Source: Campylobacteraceae bacterium (lineage in GTDB: Bacteria > Campylobacterota > Campylobacteria > Campylobacterales > Sulfurovaceae). Taken from it: a stretch of 64,000 nt of DNA. Shown here piece by piece: positions 42,689 through 51,002 of the stretch. The stretch spans positions 43,090 through 107,089 of the forward strand of contig JALWKO010000049.1 of assembly GCA_027081405.1 (NCBI GenBank), in the 5' to 3' direction. The stretch's first letter is position 1. The number at the start of each line of letters is the position of its first letter. The position numbers and the translations under genes are program-made. The notes below the pieces were generated by a model. The model worked only from the letters and a program-made list of their open reading frames with translations, made no database searches and had not been told where the DNA came from.

Positions 42689-43939
42689 TCAGAAACTGTC
42701 GACGATCTCGTTGTCTCTGACCCGCTCGGGGTCCAGATCGTTCAGATCCGTATGGGGGTCGTCGGTCGTGAGGAAGCGCTCGTCGCTCTTGGCCCGGATA
42801 AACCTGTTGCCCCGGATGGTGATCCCGTTGACACTCGCCGGGGAGTCGTTTTCGATCCCCGCATAGGCGTCGATCGCGATCGCGTCGCTGTGGGCTTCAT
42901 CCTCTTCACCGGTGTTGTCGAAGAGATTGCCGACGATCCGGATGTTTTGGGGTGGGAGGTAGACCCGTTCGGCACCGCACGGCGGATCGTCCCCGTAGAT
43001 GCTGTAGGCCACCGCCACATGGACGTTCCAGGCATCCCGCAGTGTCGTGAGGTGCCTGAATGTATTGCCCCGGATGATATGGGTCCAGTCCTCCGGAGGA
43101 AGGAAGCCGTTTTCGACGCTTCGACTCCCCCGATCGACGGTGTAGACGTTGCCGTAGCATTCGGAGCTGTCGGCTTTGCCGATGTAGGTGAACACTTCCC
43201 CTTCCGGATAATACCCCCGGATCGCCAGCGCGTCGTGTGTCGCCTCTTCGAAGGTCGAATCGACGACGGCCAGGTGCCACCCCATCATGTACCAGAAATG
43301 GGAATAGAGCGAATGGTGTACCGTACACCGTTCGACCGTCCAGTCGTGCGCCTGGAGGCCCGAATAGATTCCCATAAAAAGATCCTGGACTTCCAGGTTG
43401 TAGAAATAGATATTGAAGGGTCCGTACCGGGGGTTCTCCTCTCCGTAGTCGTGGAGATCGCCTCCGGAATCGACCCATCGGCCATGGACCGATTTGACGA
43501 ACTGTTTCCGGCCGTTCGGATCTCCCCGTACCGTGAAGCCCACAAAGTTGATATCGTGGACCTGATCGCCGCGCCGGGCGACGTTGGGGAGGGTGAACGC
43601 GGAATCGTCGTCTCTCCCCCGCGGGTAGATGACGGCATGCTCCCCTTTGGCTTTGATCGTGACGTGATGGAGGCCCCTGGGAAACACCACGTGGACATCG
43701 GTATAGTTCCCGTCTTCGAGTAGGATCGTCGTTTCGGAATCGGCATTCTCTATGGCGTGACGGAGCTCCCGCGTCGTAGAAACCGTGACCACTTTGCCGT
43801 TTCCATATACGTCGTCATGATCAAAATCCAGCGAAGGGCGATAAAACGCCGTATCCTGTACGTCGGATTTTCCATTCGAACCGCAACCGTTCGATATGAA
43901 TGCAGCAGTCAAAAATACAAACAAGAGCCTCCAATGCAT
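42689..43939 (-). CDS. Secreted right-handed beta-helix protein (polysaccharide lyase-like)
   Basis: 416 residues from ATG 43939, with an AAGGATGG site; an upstream ATG at 43999 has none. The N terminus MHWRLLFVFLTAAFISNGCGS is a signal peptide with a cysteine placed as in a lipoprotein, although the lipobox is weak. From about residue 50 the protein shows pectate-lyase-like coils with regular N/G/V rungs (VTIKAKGEHAVIYPRG, DINFVGFTVRGDPNG, IIRGNTFRHLTTLRDAW, IRIVGNLFDNTG, ITIRGNRFIRAKSD). Such proteins bind or cleave polysaccharides. It stands alone and transcribes toward the AT-rich cassette. Confidence 0.75.
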   Translation of the reverse strand: MHWRLLFVFLTAAFISNGCGSNGKSDVQDTAFYRPSLDFDHDDVYGNGKVVTVSTTRELRHAIENADSETTILLEDGNYTDVHVVFPRGLHHVTIKAKGEHAVIYPRGRDDDSAFTLPNVARRGDQVHDINFVGFTVRGDPNGRKQFVKSVHGRWVDSGGDLHDYGEENPRYGPFNIYFYNLEVQDLFMGIYSGLQAHDWTVERCTVHHSLYSHFWYMMGWHLAVVDSTFEEATHDALAIRGYYPEGEVFTYIGKADSSECYGNVYTVDRGSRSVENGFLPPEDWTHIIRGNTFRHLTTLRDAWNVHVAVAYSIYGDDPPCGAERVYLPPQNIRIVGNLFDNTGEEDEAHSDAIAIDAYAGIENDSPASVNGITIRGNRFIRAKSDERFLTTDDPHTDLNDLDPERVRDNEIVDSF

Positions 43940-44204
43940 GATCCATCCTTTTTTTGATCCGAATTCCGTGCCTGCAGAGATACACAAAAGTCCATCCACG
44001 CTCCGGGCGTGTTCGTTGTGACATAAGCTGCATTCGAAAACGGTTCGGGAATATCCGTAGATGAATATAACAAAAAATCGATCCTATGGGCTCTGTGGGA
44101 TTCAAAATATTTGGTATACGGCAACCCGATCACTCCGTTCGCATGGCGTGCTCCTTTATTCCACCAAAGCCTATAGATTCAATAAATTTTAATCTTCGCT
44201 CGGC

Positions 44205-44210
44205 TATAAT
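44205..44210 (+). promoter_or_regulatory. -10 box of tRNA-Ala
   Basis: TATAAT ends 16 bases before the first base of the tRNA. Confidence 0.6.
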
Positions 44211-44226
44211 GCCGTCACTTCTTTTC

Positions 44227-44302
44227 GGGCCCTTAGCTCAGTTGGGAGAGCGCCACGCTGGCAGCGTGGAGGTCACCGGTTCGAGCCCGGTAGGGTCCAC
44301 CA
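44227..44302 (+). tRNA. tRNA-Ala (anticodon GGC)
   Basis: 76 bases including an encoded CCA. The acceptor stem is GGGCCCT with AGGGTCC. The anticodon arm is CCACG-CTGGCAG-CGTGG with GGC in the loop, and the T arm has CCGGTTCGAGCCCGG. It reads GCC and GCU codons. Confidence 0.97.
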
Positions 44303-44493
44303 TCTATTTTCTTCTACTCAATCCTCTACTCGAAAATCTCCACAGTAATTTTGAATCGTGTCGATGACTTTTTGAAGCGGCAATGTTTCCAAGCGATTGA
44401 GTACGACAAAACGCAGAGCGATACTATCTCCGCATCCACGCTGCCGGCAGATGCGGAAAAATGATGATAGGGAATATTGTGGAAACCGAACGT

Positions 44494-44775
44494 TTATTGT
44501 GCGGCGGCGGCAGAAGAGAGTCCGAGTAATCCCAAAAGGACTGGCGACGTCACAAACCCCACAATGATCAAAATCCATGCCAGGATATTCACACCGATTC
44601 CGGCCATATTTCTGTTTTTGACTGCGATGATCGTTCCGATGACCGCCACGATCACGGCGATGGGGATGAAAACAACTCCCAAAAAGAGAATTCCCAATAC
44701 CGCCAGGACGCTTGCGATGATTCCGGCAATCAAGCCTGTCCCTTTTTTGGCTACCTGCACCTGTGTTTCACTCAT
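44494..44775 (-). CDS. Small hydrophobic membrane protein, unknown
   Basis: 93 residues from the second of two adjacent ATGs, which gives better spacing to the AAAGGAG site. Residues 14-85 form two or three membrane segments rich in Ile, Val, Ala and Gly (LIAGIIASVLAVLGILFLGVV; MAGIGVNILAWILIIVGFV). It ends in a short Ala-rich tail. It resembles small stress-type envelope proteins of the DUF4190 or YqaE kind in size only; no motif fixes a family. Confidence 0.65.
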   Translation of the reverse strand: MSETQVQVAKKGTGLIAGIIASVLAVLGILFLGVVFIPIAVIVAVIGTIIAVKNRNMAGIGVNILAWILIIVGFVTSPVLLGLLGLSSAAAAQ

Positions 44776-44778
44776 CAT

Positions 44779-45115
44779 AACTCCTTTAGTTGCAAAATAT
44801 TCGAAATATTACACAAGATTTTTTCAAATCTACTTAATATTGTTTTCTATGGCTCAAAAGAAATTATCAATTTTGGAACATATTCCATTGATTTAAGATT
44901 CTATTTATCAATATTCCAAACGCTTTGGACAAAAGGAACGACTGCCCCCAATCCCACAAGGAACACGTCGTACTTTTTTTTGTACACATCGCACCACATC
45001 TGGCTCTCTCAAAAATTGAGGGAGTTACTTGGTGCGGTGATAAAAGCGTTTTACATGGCGTGCAGATCAATCTTGCAAGAAAAGGCCGTACAAGAAACAC
45101 GAACGGCCGCAAAGA
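44779..45115. other. Gene-free AT-rich gap
   Basis: 337 bp between two leftward genes. An imperfect inverted repeat around 44873-44922 (TTGGAA / TTCCAA arms) is the only structure I see. The open frames here are short, lack ribosome binding sites and are judged spurious. Confidence 0.5.
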
Positions 45116-45652
45116 TTATTTGTTGATCTTGTTGAAAATCGAGCCGTCGAGGGAGAGGTTGTACATAATCCCTTTGTTGTCGAAAGCGAACGCGACGATG
45201 GAGCTTTTGAAGTTGGTGGTACTCAGATCGATCCCCCCACCCCAGTTGACGAAGGCGATCGACCCGTCTACCCCCACTTTCCATTTGGTTTTTTTCCGAA
45301 AGTTCTCCAGCGCATCCGGCGTGAGGAAGACCAGGATCACCGAACGCTTCTGCACGCCGGCCTGGAAGCCGATCGAGGCGGTGATCATGTTGTAGTATTC
45401 GACCACTTTCCCGCCTACGACGAGCCCCCCTTCTCCGTAACCGCCGCCGATGACGAGTCCGGCTTTATAAAGGTTGGGAATCACCAGGTAGCCGCTGGCC
45501 TTTTCCAAAAGGGCTTTCGCCCCTTGGGCCTCCTTTTCGAACCGCTCGACGGTCTGTTTGATCTGCAAATCGAGCACCTCTTTGGTCTCGGCGTGCACCA
45601 GCGTACCCGTCAGAAAAAATACGAACAGAAAACTCATCAAAAATCGACGCAT
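45116..45652 (-). CDS. Secreted SYLF-domain (Ysc84-like) lipid-binding protein
   Basis: 178 residues. Signal peptide MRRFLMSFLFVFFLTGTLVHAE is followed by the complete SYLF/Ysc84 domain: ASGYLVIPNLYKAGLVIGGGYGEGGLVVGG, YYNMITASIGFQAGVQKRSVILVFLTPDALENF and the final GVDGSIAFVNWGGGIDLSTTNFKSSIVAFAF. Proteins of this family bind phosphoinositide-type or other lipids; the bacterial role is not settled. It stands alone, with a GGATAGGAG-like leader. Confidence 0.85.
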   Translation of the reverse strand: MRRFLMSFLFVFFLTGTLVHAETKEVLDLQIKQTVERFEKEAQGAKALLEKASGYLVIPNLYKAGLVIGGGYGEGGLVVGGKVVEYYNMITASIGFQAGVQKRSVILVFLTPDALENFRKKTKWKVGVDGSIAFVNWGGGIDLSTTNFKSSIVAFAFDNKGIMYNLSLDGSIFNKINK

Positions 45653-45752
45653 AGAGTTCCTTTTTGCCTGGAGATGGATAGGAGAAAATGATAGCAGAAA
45701 ACCCGTGGATCAATCGTGGAATCGGATCGCCGCCGTCGGAAGCGAGGGGAGA

Positions 45753-46151
45753 TCACTCCCCTTTGGCGTGGGCTTTGTGGACTTCGATGAGGTCTTCGAT
45801 GTTGGTATCGAGCACGTAGACGTTGCTGTATCCGAGCATCTCCAGATACCCCATCACGCGGTTGGCGAACCACCCTTTCAAACACGCCACGACGATCGGA
45901 TCGGCCTTGTTGGCCGGCAATTCATCGGCATATTCGTAAAATTCGGGATACGGCATATAGTAGGCATTGGGGATGTCGGCCTCCTGGGCGTTTTCGCCGT
46001 TGACTTTCGCAGGAGGCCGCGCATCGAGCAATACCGCTCCCGCATCCTGGATCAGCTCACGAGCCTGGTGGATCGTCACATGCCCGAGATTATCTTTTTC
46101 CTTGTTGGGTTCGATTACCTCTTTGAGTTTTTCGGCGATGGTCTCTTTCAT
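45753..46151 (-). CDS. Rhodanese-like sulfurtransferase
   Basis: 132 residues from ATG 46151, preceded by AGGAGCC. It is a single rhodanese domain: HVTIHQARELIQDAGAVLLDARPPAKV, then PNAYYMPYPEFYEYA, and the active-site loop starting at Cys90 (ACLKGWFANRVMGYLEMLG). It transfers sulfane sulfur to acceptors such as cyanide or thiols. It sits 37 bp downstream of the two Hsp20 genes in the same direction and may share their promoter. Confidence 0.88.
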   Translation of the reverse strand: MKETIAEKLKEVIEPNKEKDNLGHVTIHQARELIQDAGAVLLDARPPAKVNGENAQEADIPNAYYMPYPEFYEYADELPANKADPIVVACLKGWFANRVMGYLEMLGYSNVYVLDTNIEDLIEVHKAHAKGE

Positions 46152-46188
46152 GGTCGGCTCCTTTCGTGGTTCGCTCCGACACGGAGCG

Positions 46189-46620
46189 TCATTTGACCGC
46201 AATGTCGCGGCGTTTTTTCGAGGCGACTTTCTCGAAGGTGATGATCAAGCGCCCGTTTTCGTATCGGGCCTCGATGCTATCGCGGTCGATGTCCTCGGGG
46301 AGGTAGAAGCTCCGGGTGTATTTCCCGAAGGCGCTCTCCATGAGATAGTAGTCCTCTTTTTTGACCTCCTCTTTCATCTTTCGCTCGGCGGTGACGGTGA
46401 GATAGTCTCCTTCGATGCTGACGTTGATATCCTCTTTTTTGACTCCGGGAAGGTCGATTTCGATCGTGAAATTTTCCTTTTCCCGGTTCCGGGCCAGGTT
46501 GGCACGGGGGAGGTGGCTTGCGACGTTGCTGAGGACTTCCTTCATTTTCCGGCCCGTCTCCACGACCCCTTTTTCTGCCGTCTGTTCGGTTTGGCGCAAC
46601 TCTTTTTTGGCTTCACTCAT
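46189..46620 (-). CDS. Small heat shock protein, Hsp20/alpha-crystallin
   Basis: 143 residues. The alpha-crystallin domain spans about 45-135 with the signatures FTIEIDLPGVKKEDINVSIE, YLTVTAERKM and YTRSFYLPEDIDRDSIEARYENGRLIITFEK. The N-terminal arm is short and charged, and the C-terminal IxI-type tail is absent. It is a holdase chaperone that prevents aggregation. It follows the second Hsp20 gene by 11 bases. Confidence 0.93.
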   Translation of the reverse strand: MSEAKKELRQTEQTAEKGVVETGRKMKEVLSNVASHLPRANLARNREKENFTIEIDLPGVKKEDINVSIEGDYLTVTAERKMKEEVKKEDYYLMESAFGKYTRSFYLPEDIDRDSIEARYENGRLIITFEKVASKKRRDIAVK

Positions 46621-46631
46621 GACGCACCTCC

Positions 46632-47078
46632 TTACTTGATCTCGATCTTCTTGGGGGCTTTTTCGACCACCTGGGCTTTGGGGATCCGGACGGTCAGCAC
46701 CCCGTCTTTGGCTTCTGCTTCGATCTTGTCGGCGTCCACGTCCTCGGGAAGGGTGAAACTCCGCTCGAACTTCCCGTAGACGCTCTCGACCCGGTAGAAG
46801 TCGTCCCCTTTGCGTTCCTCTTCGATTTTGCGTTCACCGGAGATCGTCAGGACGTTGTCTTTGACGTCGATGGAGATGTCCTCCTTTTTGACCCCGGGGA
46901 GATCCACTTCGATGTAATAGGCGTCGTCGGCCTCCCGGGTATTGACAGCGGGGGCGAAGTCGACGTCGGGAGCCTCTGCGGCGGCTTTTTCCACCGCTCC
47001 GAAGAGGCGGTTCATCACCTCGAAGGTCCGCTGGATGTTTTGAAATTCCCGAAACGGATCAAATTGAGTCAGATTCAT
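46632..47078 (-). CDS. Small heat shock protein, Hsp20/alpha-crystallin (paralogue)
   Basis: 148 residues from ATG 47078, which follows an AAGGAGG site; an upstream ATG is out of place relative to the promoter. The N-terminal arm is MNLTQFDPFREFQNIQRTFEVMNRLF. The domain shows YYIEVDLPGVKKEDISIDVK, NVLTISGERKIEEE, FERSFTLPEDVDADKIEAEAKDGVLTVRIPK and a typical final EKAPKKIEIK. It is the first gene of the operon and carries the fuller set of Hsp20 termini, so the pair may form mixed oligomers. Confidence 0.95.
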   Translation of the reverse strand: MNLTQFDPFREFQNIQRTFEVMNRLFGAVEKAAAEAPDVDFAPAVNTREADDAYYIEVDLPGVKKEDISIDVKDNVLTISGERKIEEERKGDDFYRVESVYGKFERSFTLPEDVDADKIEAEAKDGVLTVRIPKAQVVEKAPKKIEIK

Positions 47079-47129
47079 CACTACCTCCTTTTTCACGGAT
47101 CGCATACGATCCTGCATCGTTTCAGGACA

Positions 47130-47173
47130 ATTGTACCCCCCATCCGCAGGATCGATCTGCTACATAGGTAGCA
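47130..47173 (-). promoter_or_regulatory. Hsp20 promoter with TGCTAC-N4-GTAGCA operator
   Basis: On the minus strand a TACAAT -10 box (47135 to 47130) lies 22 bases after the perfect palindrome TGCTACCTATGTAGCA (47173 to 47158). The palindrome is centred about 42.5 bp upstream of the expected start, the place of class II activator sites of FNR/CRP-type regulators. The same palindrome occurs at 55214-55229. Confidence 0.5.
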
Positions 47174-47299
47174 TTACGAAAAAACTTCTCGCAAAAATAC
47201 AAAAACAAGGTGAAACAGAATTGGAAGATTGCAAATGGAGCATCGTTCGATCGTGATTTTGGAAAAAGGGGTTTTGATGAGGAAGAAACCAAAACGGAG

Positions 47300-47374
47300 T
47301 GGTGACCCCTAGGAGACTCGAACTCCTGTGGCCAGGATGAAAACCTGGAATCCTAACCGCTAGATGAAGGGGCC
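47300..47374 (-). tRNA. tRNA-Glu (anticodon UUC)
   Basis: 75 bases with encoded CCA. Acceptor GGCCCCT pairs with AGGGGTC. The anticodon arm is CCAGG-TTTTCAT-CCTGG, and the T arm is AGGAGTTCGAGTCTCCT. It reads GAA and GAG codons. Confidence 0.96.
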
Positions 47375-47542
47375 GTTTCGTGTTTTGGTAGGCGCAATTA
47401 TATAGATGGGATTCTTACGATTCGCTTAATCGGGAAGAAATTTTTGCCGTTTTTTCCCCTTAAAGAACTTCCGGCCGTTTCGCGATACAATCGTGAAACA
47501 GAAACATCGCAACGATCGATTAGACAAGGAAAGCGTCCACCG

Positions 47543-48436
47543 ATGGCAAAATACGTAGGAGCCCATGTCAGTGCCGCGGGAGGGGTCGAAAACGCCCCTC
47601 TCAACGCCATGAAAATCGGAGCGAAAGCCTTCGCCCTCTTCACCAAGAACCAAAAGCAGTGGAAAGCCAGGCCCCTCACCGAGGAGAGCATCGCCGCGTT
47701 CCGGGAAAACCTCCGAACCAGCGGGATCGCCCCCCGACACGTCCTCCCCCACGATAGCTATCTGATCAATCTGGGGCACCCCGAGCCCGAAAAACTGGAA
47801 CGTTCCCGGGAAGCCTTCGTCGACGAACTGGTCCGCTGCGAACAGTTGGGGCTGGAGAAACTCAATTTCCATCCCGGAAGCCACCTGGTCAAAATCCCCA
47901 AACGGGATCCCGAATACGAACGCAAACTCCAAGAGGCCGAGTATCACTGCCTCGACGTGATCGCCGAATCGATGAACCGTGCCGTCGAGGCGACCCCCGA
48001 TTCGAAGGTGAAGCTGGTGATCGAAAACACCGCGGGACAGGGGACCAATCTGGGTTATCGCTTCGAGCATCTGGCCTACCTCATCGAACGGATGGAGGAC
48101 AAAAGCCGCGTAGGCGTCTGTCTGGATACCTGCCACACCTTCACCGCAGGATACGATCTGCGGACGCCGGAGGCGTACGAAGAAACCATGCGGCTTTTTG
48201 ATGAAATCGTGGGCTTCGAGTATCTGGAGGGGATGCACATCAACGACTCCAAACCTCCGCTGGGATCCCGGGTCGATCGGCATCACTCCCTGGGAATGGG
48301 GGAGCTGGGATGGGGGGCGTTCGAGCTCATCATGAACGATCCGCGCCTGGATGACATCCCCCTCGTGCTCGAAACGATCGACGAAAGCCTCTGGCCCGAG
48401 GAGATCGCGGCGCTCTATCGCCTCAAAAAAGACTGA
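47543..48436 (+). CDS. nfo: Endonuclease IV (AP endonuclease)
   Basis: 297 residues from ATG 47543 ([14 protein letters not shown], the canonical beginning). It cleaves abasic sites in base excision repair and is zinc dependent. The metal-binding motifs are present: [63 protein letters not shown] and VLETIDES. It has AAGGAA upstream and is followed by the lipase operon. Confidence 0.96.
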   Translation: MAKYVGAHVSAAGGVENAPLNAMKIGAKAFALFTKNQKQWKARPLTEESIAAFRENLRTSGIAPRHVLPHDSYLINLGHPEPEKLERSREAFVDELVRCEQLGLEKLNFHPGSHLVKIPKRDPEYERKLQEAEYHCLDVIAESMNRAVEATPDSKVKLVIENTAGQGTNLGYRFEHLAYLIERMEDKSRVGVCLDTCHTFTAGYDLRTPEAYEETMRLFDEIVGFEYLEGMHINDSKPPLGSRVDRHHSLGMGELGWGAFELIMNDPRLDDIPLVLETIDESLWPEEIAALYRLKKD

Positions 48437-48459
48437 CGTATCACAAGGAAGGAGGAACG

Positions 48460-49746
48460 ATGAGACGATTGCTCGTTTGTTTGGCCGCCGCGGCGGCCCT
48501 GGCGTTTGTCGCCACCGGATGCGGTGGGAACACCGATCCCATCCCCGACGGAACCGTCGGCGGAAAAAAAGTGGTCGATTTCCCCGCCGACTTGCTCCGC
48601 AAAGAACTGATGGCCCGACACACCCCCGGGGTGGATGCCAACTCTACCCTCTTCGGATATCGGGCTTATCGTATCGAATACGAAACGGTCGACGAGGAGG
48701 GACTGCCGGTGCGGGCATCGGGGCTGATGGTGGTCCCCACCGATTACGGTACCACCGCCGCCGATGCACAAAAGATCGCCTTTATGCGGCAAAAAGGCTT
48801 CTCCCTCGTGAGCGATTCGCACGGGACGATCTTCGCCGATCGGGAAGCCCCCACGGTTGAAGCCAACCAAACCCTCGCCCCCTCGGGCGCCCCGGTGGTG
48901 CTCACGGCGATGGGGGGATTTGTCACTTTGCAGGCCGACTATATCGGCTTCGGCGCTTCTCGAGGGAAAGTCCATCCCTATCTCCTGCGTCGTTCTTCTG
49001 CCGCGGCGACAGTCGATTTCATCCGCGCCGCCCGGGAGTTCGCCGCAAAAAATCACATCCCCCTCAACGGCCAACTCTACCTGACAGGTTACAGCGAAGG
49101 GGGATACGTGGCGATGGCGGCGCTGCAGGAGCTGGAAACCGAGGGCGAACCGGTCGTCGCCGCCGCTCCGATGGCGGGGCCGTATATGCTTGATCAGATG
49201 GGTCGGGGGGTTCTCGCTTCCGATACGATCGGAGTCCCTTCGTTCATGGCCGATGTCGCATACGCTTACGCCCATTCCTACGGCCATCCAATCTCCGAAC
49301 TGGTCAAGGAACCCTACGCTTCGAAACTGCCCGCACTGTTTGACGGATCCCGCGATCGCAGCAGCATCGATGCGGCGTTGACCCACGTCACGAGTGAACT
49401 CTTCACCGATACGGTGATCACGCAGGTCCTTGATGCCAATTCGAGTTATTGGTTTTACGGCACGCTCCAAGCCAACAGCACCGCATATTGGGGACCGCAC
49501 ACCCCGGTCAAACTCGTTCAATGCATGGGGGATGATGTGGTACCGTTTCAAATCTCCCAAGCCACCGCTTCGGTGATGCACGATCGTTTCGGCGCTGCGG
49601 ATGTATCGGTCGTACCGGTCGAGGCGGCGTTGACCGGGGATCCCGCCACAACGCTGCGATACGGACATGCCGAATGCGCCCCCTACGCCTACGGAGTGAT
49701 CGCGCATATCTTTTCGCAAATCCGCCGTGCGACGGTGGGATACTAA
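48460..49746 (+). CDS. Secreted lipoprotein, alpha/beta hydrolase of the secretory-lipase type
   Basis: 428 residues. A lipoprotein signal peptide ends in the lipobox FVATGC. The hydrolase core shows the nucleophile elbow GYSEGGYVAMAALQEL with Ser212, an oxyanion-region DYIGFGASRGKVHPYL, and a late acidic site VQCMGDDVVPFQ followed by the His region RYGHAECAP. It would hydrolyse acyl esters outside the inner membrane. Immediately downstream are a fatty-acid porin and an acyl-CoA ligase, so the set reads as ester hydrolysis, uptake and activation. Confidence 0.8.
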   Translation: MRRLLVCLAAAAALAFVATGCGGNTDPIPDGTVGGKKVVDFPADLLRKELMARHTPGVDANSTLFGYRAYRIEYETVDEEGLPVRASGLMVVPTDYGTTAADAQKIAFMRQKGFSLVSDSHGTIFADREAPTVEANQTLAPSGAPVVLTAMGGFVTLQADYIGFGASRGKVHPYLLRRSSAAATVDFIRAAREFAAKNHIPLNGQLYLTGYSEGGYVAMAALQELETEGEPVVAAAPMAGPYMLDQMGRGVLASDTIGVPSFMADVAYAYAHSYGHPISELVKEPYASKLPALFDGSRDRSSIDAALTHVTSELFTDTVITQVLDANSSYWFYGTLQANSTAYWGPHTPVKLVQCMGDDVVPFQISQATASVMHDRFGAADVSVVPVEAALTGDPATTLRYGHAECAPYAYGVIAHIFSQIRRATVGY

Positions 49747-49755
49747 GGAGGAGAC

Positions 49756-50991
49756 ATGAAACGATCGATTCTCGTCATTTGTTCGAGTGCGGTAGTGATA
49801 GCCGGAGGATACAAGATTCCCGAACAGTCCCTGGAAGGGATGGCCCTTTCAGCCGCACGCATCGCACACGGAACCGGTGCCGACACCGCCTATTACAACC
49901 CGGCCAATATGGCCTTCCTCGTTCCACAACTGCATTTCCTCGAAACCGATTTGACCTTTGTGACATTGCCGAAAATCGATTACGACGGCATGCAGATCTT
50001 CCCTCCGGCCACGATCGTACCGGCCGATGCCAAGAGCGAAAAGGAATTCGCGGTATTCCCTACCTTTCATTACGTCGACCGTGCACACGGGAAATGGCGC
50101 TGGGGAGTGAGCCTCACCGCTCCGGTGGGACAGACCCATCGATGGCATTCCCCGATACAGGGGGCATTCGCCCAAAAATTCTATCTCATGACCGCAGAGC
50201 TCAACCCTTCGCTCTCTTATCGACTCAGCGACACTCTCGCCATCGCCGCGGGGCTGCGCCTCGTCTATAGCGAAGGGGAGGTCGACAGCGACGCAAACGC
50301 GATCGGTGTCCCGATCAAAAGACAAATGAAAGGCGACACCGTCGAAGCGGGGTACAACCTGGCGCTAGCATGGCATCCGGGCAACGGCTGGGAACTGGGA
50401 ATCACTTACCGCTCCAAAATCGATCTGGCCGAAAAAGGAACGGCCAATCTCTACCTGGGAGGCGCGGGCAACCGCTACAGCGCCCGGGTCACCGTCCCCA
50501 TGCCCGCCGCTTTGGATATCGGAATCGCCAAGAGTTTCGACAATTGGACGGTGGAACTCGATTACGAACGGACCTTCTGGTCCTCGTACAAAACCCTCGA
50601 TTTCCGATACGATACGCCGATCCCCCCCGCACTCGTTCCCTATTTTGACGATCCCAAACCCAAAAACTGGCGCGACACCAATACCTATCGTCTGGGGATC
50701 ACCTACCGCTACAGCGACCGGCTCACTCTAATGGGAGGGCTGGCCTACGACGAGACTCCGGTACCGGCCCACTCACTGAGCTACGAACTTCCCGATGCCG
50801 ATGCCTGGATCGTCAGCGCCGGATTCCGCTGGAAACAAAACGATCATCTCCACTGGGGCGTCGCCCTCCTCTACGACCACAAGAAAAAGCGGACGATTAC
50901 CCTGCAAGATCGCAACGAATACGGAATCGACGGAACCTTCAAACACGAACAGGCGATTCTCGTAACCGCCGGATTCGAATACACCTTCTGA
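49756..50991 (+). CDS. fadL: Outer-membrane long-chain fatty acid transporter FadL/TodX family
   Basis: 411 residues, 9 bases after the lipase gene, with a GGAGG site. A signal peptide (MKRSILVICSSAVVIAGG) precedes the family hatch signature KIPEQSLEGMALSAARIAHGTGADTAYYNPANMAFL. The remainder alternates aromatic strands of a 14-strand barrel and ends in a terminal Phe (FEYTF), the outer-membrane insertion signal. It moves hydrophobic compounds across the outer membrane. Confidence 0.92.
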   Translation: MKRSILVICSSAVVIAGGYKIPEQSLEGMALSAARIAHGTGADTAYYNPANMAFLVPQLHFLETDLTFVTLPKIDYDGMQIFPPATIVPADAKSEKEFAVFPTFHYVDRAHGKWRWGVSLTAPVGQTHRWHSPIQGAFAQKFYLMTAELNPSLSYRLSDTLAIAAGLRLVYSEGEVDSDANAIGVPIKRQMKGDTVEAGYNLALAWHPGNGWELGITYRSKIDLAEKGTANLYLGGAGNRYSARVTVPMPAALDIGIAKSFDNWTVELDYERTFWSSYKTLDFRYDTPIPPALVPYFDDPKPKNWRDTNTYRLGITYRYSDRLTLMGGLAYDETPVPAHSLSYELPDADAWIVSAGFRWKQNDHLHWGVALLYDHKKKRTITLQDRNEYGIDGTFKHEQAILVTAGFEYTF

Positions 50992-51002
50992 CGAGGGAGA
51001 CG

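Noticed and set aside
42602-43723. Rightward 373-codon frame opposite the beta-helix gene, starting at the end of the AT-rich cassette
   Set aside because: Shadow of the minus-strand gene, which has a signal peptide and repeated coils; only its first codons reflect the duplicated gene end.
44925-45395. 156-codon open frame between the small membrane gene and the SYLF gene
   Set aside because: It runs into the antisense of the SYLF gene and has no ribosome binding site or recognisable protein.
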